Shown here piece by piece: positions 51,112-61,400 of a stretch of 64,000 nucleotides of DNA (position 1 is the first letter of the stretch; the number at the start of each line of letters is the position of its first letter). The notes beneath the pieces were generated by a model, which searched no databases, was not told where the DNA came from, and worked only from the letters and a program-made list of their open reading frames with translations. The position numbers and the translations under genes are program-made. The DNA is from Chamaea fasciata (Eukaryota > Chordata > Aves > Passeriformes > Sylviidae): contig JARCOQ010000094.1 of NCBI GenBank assembly GCA_029207755.1, positions 227,809 through 291,808 on the forward strand. The letters are read 5' to 3'.

Positions 51112-52050
51112 TGACTGGTTCTAACCTTGTGTGTGTGACTTTTGCCTTCCAGGTTTTTCAACACATTTTAAATTTAGAATAAAAAATCCCCAGCCGGGGG
51201 GGTTTTTTTTTTTTTCCCCCCGGCTGGGTTTTTTTTTCCTCGGTCCCGGCCGGTCTGCGAGGCGACGTTCATCGCCAAAGTTTGGGCGCCGACGGCCTAG
51301 GGACCGGGGTTTTCGTCAGGCAGGCTGATTTTTTCAGGGCTCCCGGGAACCACGTTCCCGAGGAGCGGTGCGAGTGTGTGCTGATGGTAGGGGATTGAGA
51401 GGTGAGAGAGGGTGGGTTTGTGTGCATGTTGACTGGTTCTAACCTTGTGTGTGTGACTTTTGCCTTCCAGGTTTTTCAACACATTTTAAACTTAGAATAA
51501 AAAATCCCCAGCCGGGGGGGTTTTTTTTTTTTTTCCCCCCGGCTGGGTTTTTTTTTCCTCGGTCCCGGCCGGTCTGCGAGGCGACGTTCATCGCCAAAGT
51601 TTGGGCGCCGACGGCCTAGGGACCGGGGTTTTCGTCAGGCAGGCTGATTTTTTCAGGGCTCCCGGGAACCACGTTCCCGAGGAGCGGTGCGAGTGTGTGC
51701 TGATGGTAGGGGATTGAGAGGTGAGAGAGGGTGGGTTTGTGTGCATGTTGACTGGTTCTAACCTTGTGTGTGTGACTTTTGCCTTCCAGGTTTTTCAACA
51801 CATTTTAAACTTAGAATAAAAAATCCCCAGCTGGGGGGTTTTTTTTTTTTTTTCCCCCCGGCTGGGTTTTTTTTTCCTCGGTCCCGGCCGGTCTGCGAGG
51901 CGACGTTCATCGCCAAAGTTTGGGCGCCGACGGCCTAGGGACCGGGGTTTTCGTCAGGCAGGCTGATTTTTTCAGGGCTCCCGGGAACCACGTTCCCGAG
52001 GAGCGTTGCGAGTGTGTGCTGACTGTAGGGGATTGAGAGGCGAGAGAGGG
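51112..52050 (+). repeat. Three tandem ~319-bp repeats, each with an acceptor, AATAAA and a G/C hairpin
   Basis: Copies begin near 51,112, 51,430 and 51,749 with TGACTGGTTCTAACCTTGTG. Each has the acceptor TTTTGCCTTCCAG, a short AT-rich exon start with AATAAA about 25 nt on (51,178 in copy 1), a 13-bp inverted repeat CCCAGCCGGGGGG...CCCCCCGGCTGGG (51,189-51,201 with 51,216-51,228) around a T-rich loop, and a CpG-rich segment with an imperfect CTCCCGGGAAC / GTTCCCGAGGAG pair. Copies 1 and 2 are almost identical. Copy 3 has small changes in the hairpin (CAGCTGGGGGG) and diverges after ~52,010. They look like alternative last exons of the upstream gene. Confidence 0.85.
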
Positions 52051-52137
52051 TGCACGGTGCGCATGCTGAAGGAGGTGTGTGCGGTGGACGATTGTTATGT
52101 TTTATGTGTGCTGCTTTTGTTTTGGGTTTCCTGTAAC

Positions 52138-52425
52138 AATAAAACAAGATATAATGAGTGTTTCAGATTTTGAAAAATGGTTCTATTGTGTTAATAGTCA
52201 TTTGGCTTGTATTGCCTTGTATTGTTCTGTATTGGCATTTGCTGCTGTATTTCAATGTATTGCTCTGTACGTAAATTGTAATTTTATAGGTGTGCCTATG
52301 GACTGTATCTGTATTTGCATTTGTATCTGTTGTTTCTGTATGTTTACTAAAGTGTAAAGAAACCCATTCATGCAATAAAAGCTGAATATACCCTAATAAA
52401 GATGCCCCCCTGCCCCCCCAATAAA
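52138..52425 (+). terminator. Cluster of polyadenylation signals at the distal 3' end
   Basis: AATAAA occurs at 52,138-52,143, 52,374-52,379, 52,395-52,400 and 52,420-52,425; the last two are in C-rich surroundings. Between them (52,195-52,280) TGTATTG motifs recur, echoing the intronic minisatellite. These probably define the most distal 3' end of the plus-strand gene. Confidence 0.5.
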
Positions 52426-52479
52426 GATACCCCGTGCCCCCCTCTCCCCCATTTGGCTCCTGTGTTTATTTGGTGTCAG

Positions 52480-54000
52480 AGTCATTTATTCTATTTCCTA
52501 CCTCAAGGTAAGTCTATTTTCCTCTCTACACCTTCATGCTATTTCCTTTTCTGTCTAATTCTGCTTCTTTCTCTCTTAACTCTTAATCTTTCTCTGTTAT
52601 TCTATTTCTAGATGTTTTTCTGTTTCTCTTTCTCTTTAACTCTCTTTTTCTGTCTGTTTTGCTTTCAGTCTGTTTCAGTCTGTCTTTTGCTTTCACTCTA
52701 ACTGTTTCACTCTTTCTCTCTCATGCTGTTTCTCTGTTTTTCTCTTTTGATTTCTATTTTTCTCTAACCCTGTTTCTCTGTATGTCTTTGTGTCTATTTC
52801 ACTCTCTATTTCACTTCCTTTCTATTTCTCTCTGTCTATTTCTCTCTGGCTCTGTCTATTTCTCTCTCTTTGTCTGTTTCTCTGTGTTTTTCTCTGTTTC
52901 TTTCTATTTCTCTGTCTTTGTCTATTTCTCTATTTCTCTCTGTCTTTGTCTTTTTCTGTCTTAGACAAAGACAGAGAGAAATAGACAATTTCTCTCTTTG
53001 TGTTTTTCTCTTTCTCTATTTCTCTCTGTCTTTGTCTTTTTGTCTGTCTGTATTTCTCTCTTTGTCTATTTCTCTCTGTCTGTCATTTTCTCTCTGTCTC
53101 TATTTCTCTGTCTTTGTCTATTTCTCTCTGTCTCTATTTCTCTCTGTCTCTGTCATTTTCTCTGTCTCTATTTCTCTCTGTCTCTGTCATTTTCTCTCTG
53201 TCTCTATTTCTCTGTCTTTGTCTATTTCTCTGTCTTTGTCTATTTCTCTGTCTTTGTCTATTTCTCTGTCTTTGTCTATTTCTCTCTGTCTCTGTCATTT
53301 TCTCTGTCTCTATTTCTCTGTCTTTGTCTCTATTTCTCTGTCTCTATTTCTCTGTCTCTATTTCTCTGTCTTTGTCTATTTCTCTCTGTCTCTATTTCTC
53401 TCTGTCTCTGTCATTTTCTCTCTGTCTCTATTTCTCTGTCTTTGTCTATTTTTCTCTGTCTCTATTTCTCTGTCTCTATTTCTCTGTCTTTGTCTATTTC
53501 TCTCTGTCTCTATTTCTCTCTGTCTCTATTTCTCTCTGTCTTTGTCTTTTTCTCTCTGTCTCTATTTCTCTGTCTTTGTCTATTTCTCTCTGTCTCTATT
53601 TCTCTCTGTCTCTATTTCTCTCTGTCTCTGTCATTTTCTCTCTGTCTCTATTTCTCTGTCTTTGTCTATTTCTCTCTGTCTCTATTTCTCTCTGTCTCTA
53701 TTTCTCTGTCTTTGTCTATTTCTCTGTCTTTGTCTATTTTTCTCTGTCTCTATTTCTCTGTCTCTATTTCTCTGTCTTTGTCTATTTCTCTGTCTTTGTC
53801 TATTTCTCTCTGTCTCTGTCATTTTCTCTCTGTCTCTATTTCTCTGTCTCTGTCTCTATTTCTCTCTGTCTCTGTCTCTATTTCTCTCTGTCTTTGTCTA
53901 TTTCTCTCTGTCTCTATTTCTCTCTGTCTCTATTTCTGTTTCTCTGTCTTTGTCTTTTTTTCTCTCTCTGTCTTTGTCTTTTTCTCTCTTTTCCTTTCTC
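52480..54000. repeat. Pyrimidine-rich simple repeat (TCTCTGTCTCTATT-type)
   Basis: The plus strand is dominated by irregular tandem units such as TATTTCTCTGTCTTTGTC and TATTTCTCTCTGTCTC. Three overlapping forward frames remain open for over 300 codons purely because of the composition. The region becomes more regular from about 52,780. One opposite-orientation segment is embedded at 52,963-52,985. Confidence 0.92.
52929..52985. repeat. 23-bp inverted repeat inside the pyrimidine tract
   Basis: The arm 52,929-52,951 (containing TTTCTCTCTGTCTTTGTCT) is the exact reverse complement of 52,963-52,985, separated by an 11-nt loop. This is the only purine-rich stretch in the tract and forms a perfect hairpin. 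Confidence 0.85.
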
Positions 54001-54118
54001 TCTGGTGCAGCAGTAGGGCTTTTCAGGCGGCCAGGGAATAAATATTAAAAAAAACTTTAAATTTAAAATAAAAATATTTACTCCCTGGCCGCCTGAAAAC
54101 CCCTACTGCTGCACCAGA
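54001..54118. repeat. 46-bp foldback (inverted repeat) with AT-rich loop
   Basis: Arms 54,001-54,046 and 54,073-54,118 are reverse complements with two mismatches. Each includes GGTGCAGCAGTAGGG and TTTTCAGGCGGCCAGGGA or its complement. The 26-nt spacer is almost pure A/T. No transposase or target-site duplication is evident. Confidence 0.88.
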
Positions 54119-54142
54119 CTTATTATTTTTATTCTTTTTATT

Positions 54143-54164
54143 TATATACTATATATAGTATATA
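54143..54164. repeat. 22-bp perfect AT palindrome
   Basis: The sequence TATATACTATA followed by its exact reverse complement forms a spacerless palindrome. A looser related copy (CATATACTATATAG) lies at 54,181. Confidence 0.85.
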
Positions 54165-54200
54165 GGGTGTATATACATCCCATATACTATATAGCCCCCC

Positions 54201-54278
54201 AATTAGTACTCCAGATGGGAGTAGCAACCAATAATTATTAATCATCACCACAGTCTACTCCCATCTGGAGTACTAATT
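54201..54278. repeat. 24-bp perfect inverted repeat bounding 78 bp
   Basis: Arm 54,201-54,224 (starting AATTAGTACTCCAGATGGGA) is exactly complementary to 54,255-54,278. The 30-nt centre is AT-rich. The size and perfect terminal arms are reminiscent of a tiny MITE or a recently formed foldback; there is no clear flanking duplication. Confidence 0.88.
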
Positions 54279-54306
54279 ACCCCCAATTAACCCCTAATTA
54301 TGCACA

Positions 54307-54420
54307 TGACGTCACTAATTATGCAAATGAGCTAATTAGCATAATTTTTTCGGCGCGCGCACACACAGACATCCCCTGATTTTGATTGACAGCGACACAC
54401 CCCCCAGGGTTGATTGACAG
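54307..54420 (+). promoter_or_regulatory. Cluster of transcription-factor motifs upstream of the CpG repeat
   Basis: Exact motifs seen: TGACGTCA (CRE, 54,307-54,314), ATGCAAAT (octamer, POU family, 54,321-54,328) and two copies of TGATTGACAG (54,383-54,392 and 54,411-54,420), the PBX-PREP/MEIS composite decamer. A CTAATTATGC direct repeat (54,294 and 54,314) and a CGGCGCGCGCACACAC stretch (54,351 on) lie among them. Together they form a compact promoter- or enhancer-like block immediately before the 30-bp array. Confidence 0.55.
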
Positions 54421-54430
54421 CTAGCCCACC

Positions 54431-55480
54431 AGCCCCACCCCCTGTCGTCGACGTCACCGCAGCCCCACCCCCTGTCGTCGACGTCACCGCAGCCCCACCC
54501 CCTGCCGTCGACGTCACCGCAGCCCCACCCCCTGTCGTCGACGTCACCGCAGCCCCACCCCCTGCCGTCGACGTCACCGCAGCCCCACCCCCTGCCGTCG
54601 ACGTCACCGCAGCCCCACCCCCTGCCGTCGACGTCACCGCAGCCCCACCCCCTGTCGTCGACGTCACCGCAGCCCCACCCCCTGCCGTCGACGTCACCGC
54701 AGCCCCACCCCTGTCGTCGACGTCACCGCAGCCCCACCCCCTGCCGTCGACGTCACCGCAGCCCCACCCCCTGCCGTCGACGTCACCGCAGCCCCACCCC
54801 CTGCCGTCGACGTCACCGCAGCCCCACCCCCTGCCGTCGACGTCACCGCAGCCCCACCCCCTGCCGTCGACGTCACCGCAGCCCCACCCCCTGCCGTCGA
54901 CGTCACCGCAGCCCCACCCCCTGCCGTCGACGTCACCGCAGCCCCACCCCCTGCCGTCGACGTCACCGCAGCCCCACCCCCTGTCGTCGACGTCACCGCA
55001 GCCCCACCCCCTGCCGTCGACGTCACCGCAGCCCCACCCCCTGTCGTCGACGTCACCGCAGCCCCACCCCCTGCCGTCGACGTCACCGCAGCCCCACCCC
55101 CTGCCGTCGACGTCACCGCAGCCCCACCCCCTGCCGTCGACGTCACCGCAGCCCCACCCCCTGTCGTCGACGTCACCGCAGCCCCACCCCCTGTCGTCGA
55201 CGTCACCGCAGCCCCCACCCCCTGTCGTCGACGTCACCGCAGCCCCACCCCCTGTCGTCGACGTCACCGCAGCCCCACCCCCTGTCGTCGACGTCACCGC
55301 AGCCCCACCCCCTGTCGTCGACGTCACCGCAGCCCCACCCCCTGCCGTCGACGTCACCGCAGCCCCACCCCCTGTCGTCGACGTCACCGCAGCCCCACCC
55401 CCTGCCGTCGACGTCACCGCAGCCCCACCCCCTGTCGTCGACGTCACCGCAGCCCCACCCCCTGTCGTCGACGTCACCGG
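54431..55480 (+). repeat. CpG-rich 30-bp tandem array, 35 units, telomere-adjacent
   Basis: Thirty-five units begin AGCCCCACCCCCTG, then T or C, then CGTCGACGTCACCGC. One unit has lost a C near 54,711 and one has gained a C near 55,212, so the total stays 1,050 bp. Sixteen units have T and nineteen have C at the variable base. Each unit carries four CpGs, a CACCC/KLF-Sp type GCCCCACCCCC, and CGACGTCA, one base from a full CRE. The reverse complement contains CAGGGGGTGG-like sequence similar to part of a CTCF core. A long open frame through this array continues into the telomere and is an artefact. Position and CpG density suggest a TERRA promoter. Confidence 0.95.
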
Positions 55481-55495
55481 GGGGCTGGCCCCGCC

Positions 55496-58400
55496 AGGGT
55501 TAGGGTTAGGGTTAGGGTTAGGGTTAGGGTTAGGGTTAGGGTTAGGGTTAGGGTTAGGGTTAGGGTTAGGGTTAGGGTTAGGGTTAGGGTTAGGGTTAGG
55601 GTTAGGGTTAGGGTTAGGGTTAGGGTTAGGGTTAGGGTTAGGGTTAGGGTTAGGGTTAGGGTTAGGGTTAGGGTTAGGGTTAGGGTTAGGGTTAGGGTTA
55701 GGGTTAGGGTTAGGGTTAGGGTTAGGGTTAGGGTTAGGGTTAGGGTTAGGGTTAGGGTTAGGGTTAGGGTTAGGGTTAGGGTTAGGGTTAGGGTTAGGGT
55801 TAGGGTTAGGGTTAGGGTTAGGGTTAGGGTTAGGGTTAGGGTTAGGGTTAGGGTTAGGGTTAGGGTTAGGGTTAGGGTTAGGGTTAGGGTTAGGGTTAGG
55901 GTTAGGGTTAGGGTTAGGGTTAGGGTTAGGGTTAGGGTTAGGGTTAGGGTTAGGGTTAGGGTTAGGGTTAGGGTTAGGGTTAGGGTTAGGGTTAGGGTTA
56001 GGGTTAGGGTTAGGGTTAGGGTTAGGGTTAGGGTTAGGGTTAGGGTTAGGGTTAGGGTTAGGGTTAGGGTTAGGGTTAGGGTTAGGGTTAGGGTTAGGGT
56101 TAGGGTTAGGGTTAGGGTTAGGGTTAGGGTTAGGGTTAGGGTTAGGGTTAGGGTTAGGGTTAGGGTTAGGGTTAGGGTTAGGGTTAGGGTTAGGGTTAGG
56201 GTTAGGGTTAGGGTTAGGGTTAGGGTTAGGGTTAGGGTTAGGGTTAGGGTTAGGGTTAGGGTTAGGGTTAGGGTTAGGGTTAGGGTTAGGGTTAGGGTTA
56301 GGGTTAGGGTTAGGGTTAGGGTTAGGGTTAGGGTTAGGGTTAGGGTTAGGGTTAGGGTTAGGGTTAGGGTTAGGGTTAGGGTTAGGGTTAGGGTTAGGGT
56401 TAGGGTTAGGGTTAGGGTTAGGGTTAGGGTTAGGGTTAGGGTTAGGGTTAGGGTTAGGGTTAGGGTTAGGGTTAGGGTTAGGGTTAGGGTTAGGGTTAGG
56501 GTTAGGGTTAGGGTTAGGGTTAGGGTTAGGGTTAGGGTTAGGGTTAGGGTTAGGGTTAGGGTTAGGGTTAGGGTTAGGGTTAGGGTTAGGGTTAGGGTTA
56601 GGGTTAGGGTTAGGGTTAGGGTTAGGGTTAGGGTTAGGGTTAGGGTTAGGGTTAGGGTTAGGGTTAGGGTTAGGGTTAGGGTTAGGGTTAGGGTTAGGGT
56701 TAGGGTTAGGGTTAGGGTTAGGGTTAGGGTTAGGGTTAGGGTTAGGGTTAGGGTTAGGGTTAGGGTTAGGGTTAGGGTTAGGGTTAGGGTTAGGGTTAGG
56801 GTTAGGGTTAGGGTTAGGGTTAGGGTTAGGGTTAGGGTTAGGGTTAGGGTTAGGGTTAGGGTTAGGGTTAGGGTTAGGGTTAGGGTTAGGGTTAGGGTTA
56901 GGGTTAGGGTTAGGGTTAGGGTTAGGGTTAGGGTTAGGGTTAGGGTTAGGGTTAGGGTTAGGGTTAGGGTTAGGGTTAGGGTTAGGGTTAGGGTTAGGGT
57001 TAGGGTTAGGGTTAGGGTTAGGGTTAGGGTTAGGGTTAGGGTTAGGGTTAGGGTTAGGGTTAGGGTTAGGGTTAGGGTTAGGGTTAGGGTTAGGGTTAGG
57101 GTTAGGGTTAGGGTTAGGGTTAGGGTTAGGGTTAGGGTTAGGGTTAGGGTTAGGGTTAGGGTTAGGGTTAGGGTTAGGGTTAGGGTTAGGGTTAGGGTTA
57201 GGGTTAGGGTTAGGGTTAGGGTTAGGGTTAGGGTTAGGGTTAGGGTTAGGGTTAGGGTTAGGGTTAGGGTTAGGGTTAGGGTTAGGGTTAGGGTTAGGGT
57301 TAGGGTTAGGGTTAGGGTTAGGGTTAGGGTTAGGGTTAGGGTTAGGGTTAGGGTTAGGGTTAGGGTTAGGGTTAGGGTTAGGGTTAGGGTTAGGGTTAGG
57401 GTTAGGGTTAGGGTTAGGGTTAGGGTTAGGGTTAGGGTTAGGGTTAGGGTTAGGGTTAGGGTTAGGGTTAGGGTTAGGGTTAGGGTTAGGGTTAGGGTTA
57501 GGGTTAGGGTTAGGGTTAGGGTTAGGGTTAGGGTTAGGGTTAGGGTTAGGGTTAGGGTTAGGGTTAGGGTTAGGGTTAGGGTTAGGGTTAGGGTTAGGGT
57601 TAGGGTTAGGGTTAGGGTTAGGGTTAGGGTTAGGGTTAGGGTTAGGGTTAGGGTTAGGGTTAGGGTTAGGGTTAGGGTTAGGGTTAGGGTTAGGGTTAGG
57701 GTTAGGGTTAGGGTTAGGGTTAGGGTTAGGGTTAGGGTTAGGGTTAGGGTTAGGGTTAGGGTTAGGGTTAGGGTTAGGGTTAGGGTTAGGGTTAGGGTTA
57801 GGGTTAGGGTTAGGGTTAGGGTTAGGGTTAGGGTTAGGGTTAGGGTTAGGGTTAGGGTTAGGGTTAGGGTTAGGGTTAGGGTTAGGGTTAGGGTTAGGGT
57901 TAGGGTTAGGGTTAGGGTTAGGGTTAGGGTTAGGGTTAGGGTTAGGGTTAGGGTTAGGGTTAGGGTTAGGGTTAGGGTTAGGGTTAGGGTTAGGGTTAGG
58001 GTTAGGGTTAGGGTTAGGGTTAGGGTTAGGGTTAGGGTTAGGGTTAGGGTTAGGGTTAGGGTTAGGGTTAGGGTTAGGGTTAGGGTTAGGGTTAGGGTTA
58101 GGGTTAGGGTTAGGGTTAGGGTTAGGGTTAGGGTTAGGGTTAGGGTTAGGGTTAGGGTTAGGGTTAGGGTTAGGGTTAGGGTTAGGGTTAGGGTTAGGGT
58201 TAGGGTTAGGGTTAGGGTTAGGGTTAGGGTTAGGGTTAGGGTTAGGGTTAGGGTTAGGGTTAGGGTTAGGGTTAGGGTTAGGGTTAGGGTTAGGGTTAGG
58301 GTTAGGGTTAGGGTTAGGGTTAGGGTTAGGGTTAGGGTTAGGGTTAGGGTTAGGGTTAGGGTTAGGGTTAGGGTTAGGGTTAGGGTTAGGGTTAGGGTTA

Positions 58401-61400
58401 GGGTTAGGGTTAGGGTTAGGGTTAGGGTTAGGGTTAGGGTTAGGGTTAGGGTTAGGGTTAGGGTTAGGGTTAGGGTTAGGGTTAGGGTTAGGGTTAGGGT
58501 TAGGGTTAGGGTTAGGGTTAGGGTTAGGGTTAGGGTTAGGGTTAGGGTTAGGGTTAGGGTTAGGGTTAGGGTTAGGGTTAGGGTTAGGGTTAGGGTTAGG
58601 GTTAGGGTTAGGGTTAGGGTTAGGGTTAGGGTTAGGGTTAGGGTTAGGGTTAGGGTTAGGGTTAGGGTTAGGGTTAGGGTTAGGGTTAGGGTTAGGGTTA
58701 GGGTTAGGGTTAGGGTTAGGGTTAGGGTTAGGGTTAGGGTTAGGGTTAGGGTTAGGGTTAGGGTTAGGGTTAGGGTTAGGGTTAGGGTTAGGGTTAGGGT
58801 TAGGGTTAGGGTTAGGGTTAGGGTTAGGGTTAGGGTTAGGGTTAGGGTTAGGGTTAGGGTTAGGGTTAGGGTTAGGGTTAGGGTTAGGGTTAGGGTTAGG
58901 GTTAGGGTTAGGGTTAGGGTTAGGGTTAGGGTTAGGGTTAGGGTTAGGGTTAGGGTTAGGGTTAGGGTTAGGGTTAGGGTTAGGGTTAGGGTTAGGGTTA
59001 GGGTTAGGGTTAGGGTTAGGGTTAGGGTTAGGGTTAGGGTTAGGGTTAGGGTTAGGGTTAGGGTTAGGGTTAGGGTTAGGGTTAGGGTTAGGGTTAGGGT
59101 TAGGGTTAGGGTTAGGGTTAGGGTTAGGGTTAGGGTTAGGGTTAGGGTTAGGGTTAGGGTTAGGGTTAGGGTTAGGGTTAGGGTTAGGGTTAGGGTTAGG
59201 GTTAGGGTTAGGGTTAGGGTTAGGGTTAGGGTTAGGGTTAGGGTTAGGGTTAGGGTTAGGGTTAGGGTTAGGGTTAGGGTTAGGGTTAGGGTTAGGGTTA
59301 GGGTTAGGGTTAGGGTTAGGGTTAGGGTTAGGGTTAGGGTTAGGGTTAGGGTTAGGGTTAGGGTTAGGGTTAGGGTTAGGGTTAGGGTTAGGGTTAGGGT
59401 TAGGGTTAGGGTTAGGGTTAGGGTTAGGGTTAGGGTTAGGGTTAGGGTTAGGGTTAGGGTTAGGGTTAGGGTTAGGGTTAGGGTTAGGGTTAGGGTTAGG
59501 GTTAGGGTTAGGGTTAGGGTTAGGGTTAGGGTTAGGGTTAGGGTTAGGGTTAGGGTTAGGGTTAGGGTTAGGGTTAGGGTTAGGGTTAGGGTTAGGGTTA
59601 GGGTTAGGGTTAGGGTTAGGGTTAGGGTTAGGGTTAGGGTTAGGGTTAGGGTTAGGGTTAGGGTTAGGGTTAGGGTTAGGGTTAGGGTTAGGGTTAGGGT
59701 TAGGGTTAGGGTTAGGGTTAGGGTTAGGGTTAGGGTTAGGGTTAGGGTTAGGGTTAGGGTTAGGGTTAGGGTTAGGGTTAGGGTTAGGGTTAGGGTTAGG
59801 GTTAGGGTTAGGGTTAGGGTTAGGGTTAGGGTTAGGGTTAGGGTTAGGGTTAGGGTTAGGGTTAGGGTTAGGGTTAGGGTTAGGGTTAGGGTTAGGGTTA
59901 GGGTTAGGGTTAGGGTTAGGGTTAGGGTTAGGGTTAGGGTTAGGGTTAGGGTTAGGGTTAGGGTTAGGGTTAGGGTTAGGGTTAGGGTTAGGGTTAGGGT
60001 TAGGGTTAGGGTTAGGGTTAGGGTTAGGGTTAGGGTTAGGGTTAGGGTTAGGGTTAGGGTTAGGGTTAGGGTTAGGGTTAGGGTTAGGGTTAGGGTTAGG
60101 GTTAGGGTTAGGGTTAGGGTTAGGGTTAGGGTTAGGGTTAGGGTTAGGGTTAGGGTTAGGGTTAGGGTTAGGGTTAGGGTTAGGGTTAGGGTTAGGGTTA
60201 GGGTTAGGGTTAGGGTTAGGGTTAGGGTTAGGGTTAGGGTTAGGGTTAGGGTTAGGGTTAGGGTTAGGGTTAGGGTTAGGGTTAGGGTTAGGGTTAGGGT
60301 TAGGGTTAGGGTTAGGGTTAGGGTTAGGGTTAGGGTTAGGGTTAGGGTTAGGGTTAGGGTTAGGGTTAGGGTTAGGGTTAGGGTTAGGGTTAGGGTTAGG
60401 GTTAGGGTTAGGGTTAGGGTTAGGGTTAGGGTTAGGGTTAGGGTTAGGGTTAGGGTTAGGGTTAGGGTTAGGGTTAGGGTTAGGGTTAGGGTTAGGGTTA
60501 GGGTTAGGGTTAGGGTTAGGGTTAGGGTTAGGGTTAGGGTTAGGGTTAGGGTTAGGGTTAGGGTTAGGGTTAGGGTTAGGGTTAGGGTTAGGGTTAGGGT
60601 TAGGGTTAGGGTTAGGGTTAGGGTTAGGGTTAGGGTTAGGGTTAGGGTTAGGGTTAGGGTTAGGGTTAGGGTTAGGGTTAGGGTTAGGGTTAGGGTTAGG
60701 GTTAGGGTTAGGGTTAGGGTTAGGGTTAGGGTTAGGGTTAGGGTTAGGGTTAGGGTTAGGGTTAGGGTTAGGGTTAGGGTTAGGGTTAGGGTTAGGGTTA
60801 GGGTTAGGGTTAGGGTTAGGGTTAGGGTTAGGGTTAGGGTTAGGGTTAGGGTTAGGGTTAGGGTTAGGGTTAGGGTTAGGGTTAGGGTTAGGGTTAGGGT
60901 TAGGGTTAGGGTTAGGGTTAGGGTTAGGGTTAGGGTTAGGGTTAGGGTTAGGGTTAGGGTTAGGGTTAGGGTTAGGGTTAGGGTTAGGGTTAGGGTTAGG
61001 GTTAGGGTTAGGGTTAGGGTTAGGGTTAGGGTTAGGGTTAGGGTTAGGGTTAGGGTTAGGGTTAGGGTTAGGGTTAGGGTTAGGGTTAGGGTTAGGGTTA
61101 GGGTTAGGGTTAGGGTTAGGGTTAGGGTTAGGGTTAGGGTTAGGGTTAGGGTTAGGGTTAGGGTTAGGGTTAGGGTTAGGGTTAGGGTTAGGGTTAGGGT
61201 TAGGGTTAGGGTTAGGGTTAGGGTTAGGGTTAGGGTTAGGGTTAGGGTTAGGGTTAGGGTTAGGGTTAGGGTTAGGGTTAGGGTTAGGGTTAGGGTTAGG
61301 GTTAGGGTTAGGGTTAGGGTTAGGGTTAGGGTTAGGGTTAGGGTTAGGGTTAGGGTTAGGGTTAGGGTTAGGGTTAGGGTTAGGGTTAGGGTTAGGGTTA

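Larger units (their letters stand above)
42505..52400 (+). ncRNA. Multi-exon subtelomeric transcription unit, probably lncRNA, with iterated micro-exons
   Basis: This is a plus-strand gene inferred from signals alone. It has a TATA/CCAAT/initiator promoter, a 34-nt first exon (42,505-42,538), about 25-30 candidate exons with good GT-AG borders, and AATAAA signals at 51,178, again once per ~319-bp repeat, and at 52,138, 52,374, 52,395 and 52,420. The body is three copies of a ~1.9-2.2-kb module, followed by unique exons and a triplicated terminal exon. Several exons have fixed lengths across copies (42, 63, 64 and 80 nt), which suggests that splicing rather than drift has preserved them. No frame stays open through the exons of all copies, so it is called non-coding; a decayed coding family is the alternative. 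Intron interiors show no paired C/D or H/ACA boxes that I could find. Confidence 0.6.

Noticed and set aside
42539..51152. Intronic snoRNAs, as in snoRNA host genes
   Set aside because: I found no intron with paired C (RUGAUGA) and D (CUGA) boxes plus terminal stem, nor H/ACA elements; most A/B introns are only ~90-100 nt.
52870..54048. 392-codon Ser/Leu/Phe-rich open frame
   Set aside because: Low-complexity pyrimidine repeat; three forward frames are open at once.
54332..55477. Minus-strand open frame with Gly-Asp-Val-Asp repeats
   Set aside because: It is the reverse complement of the 30-bp CpG array.
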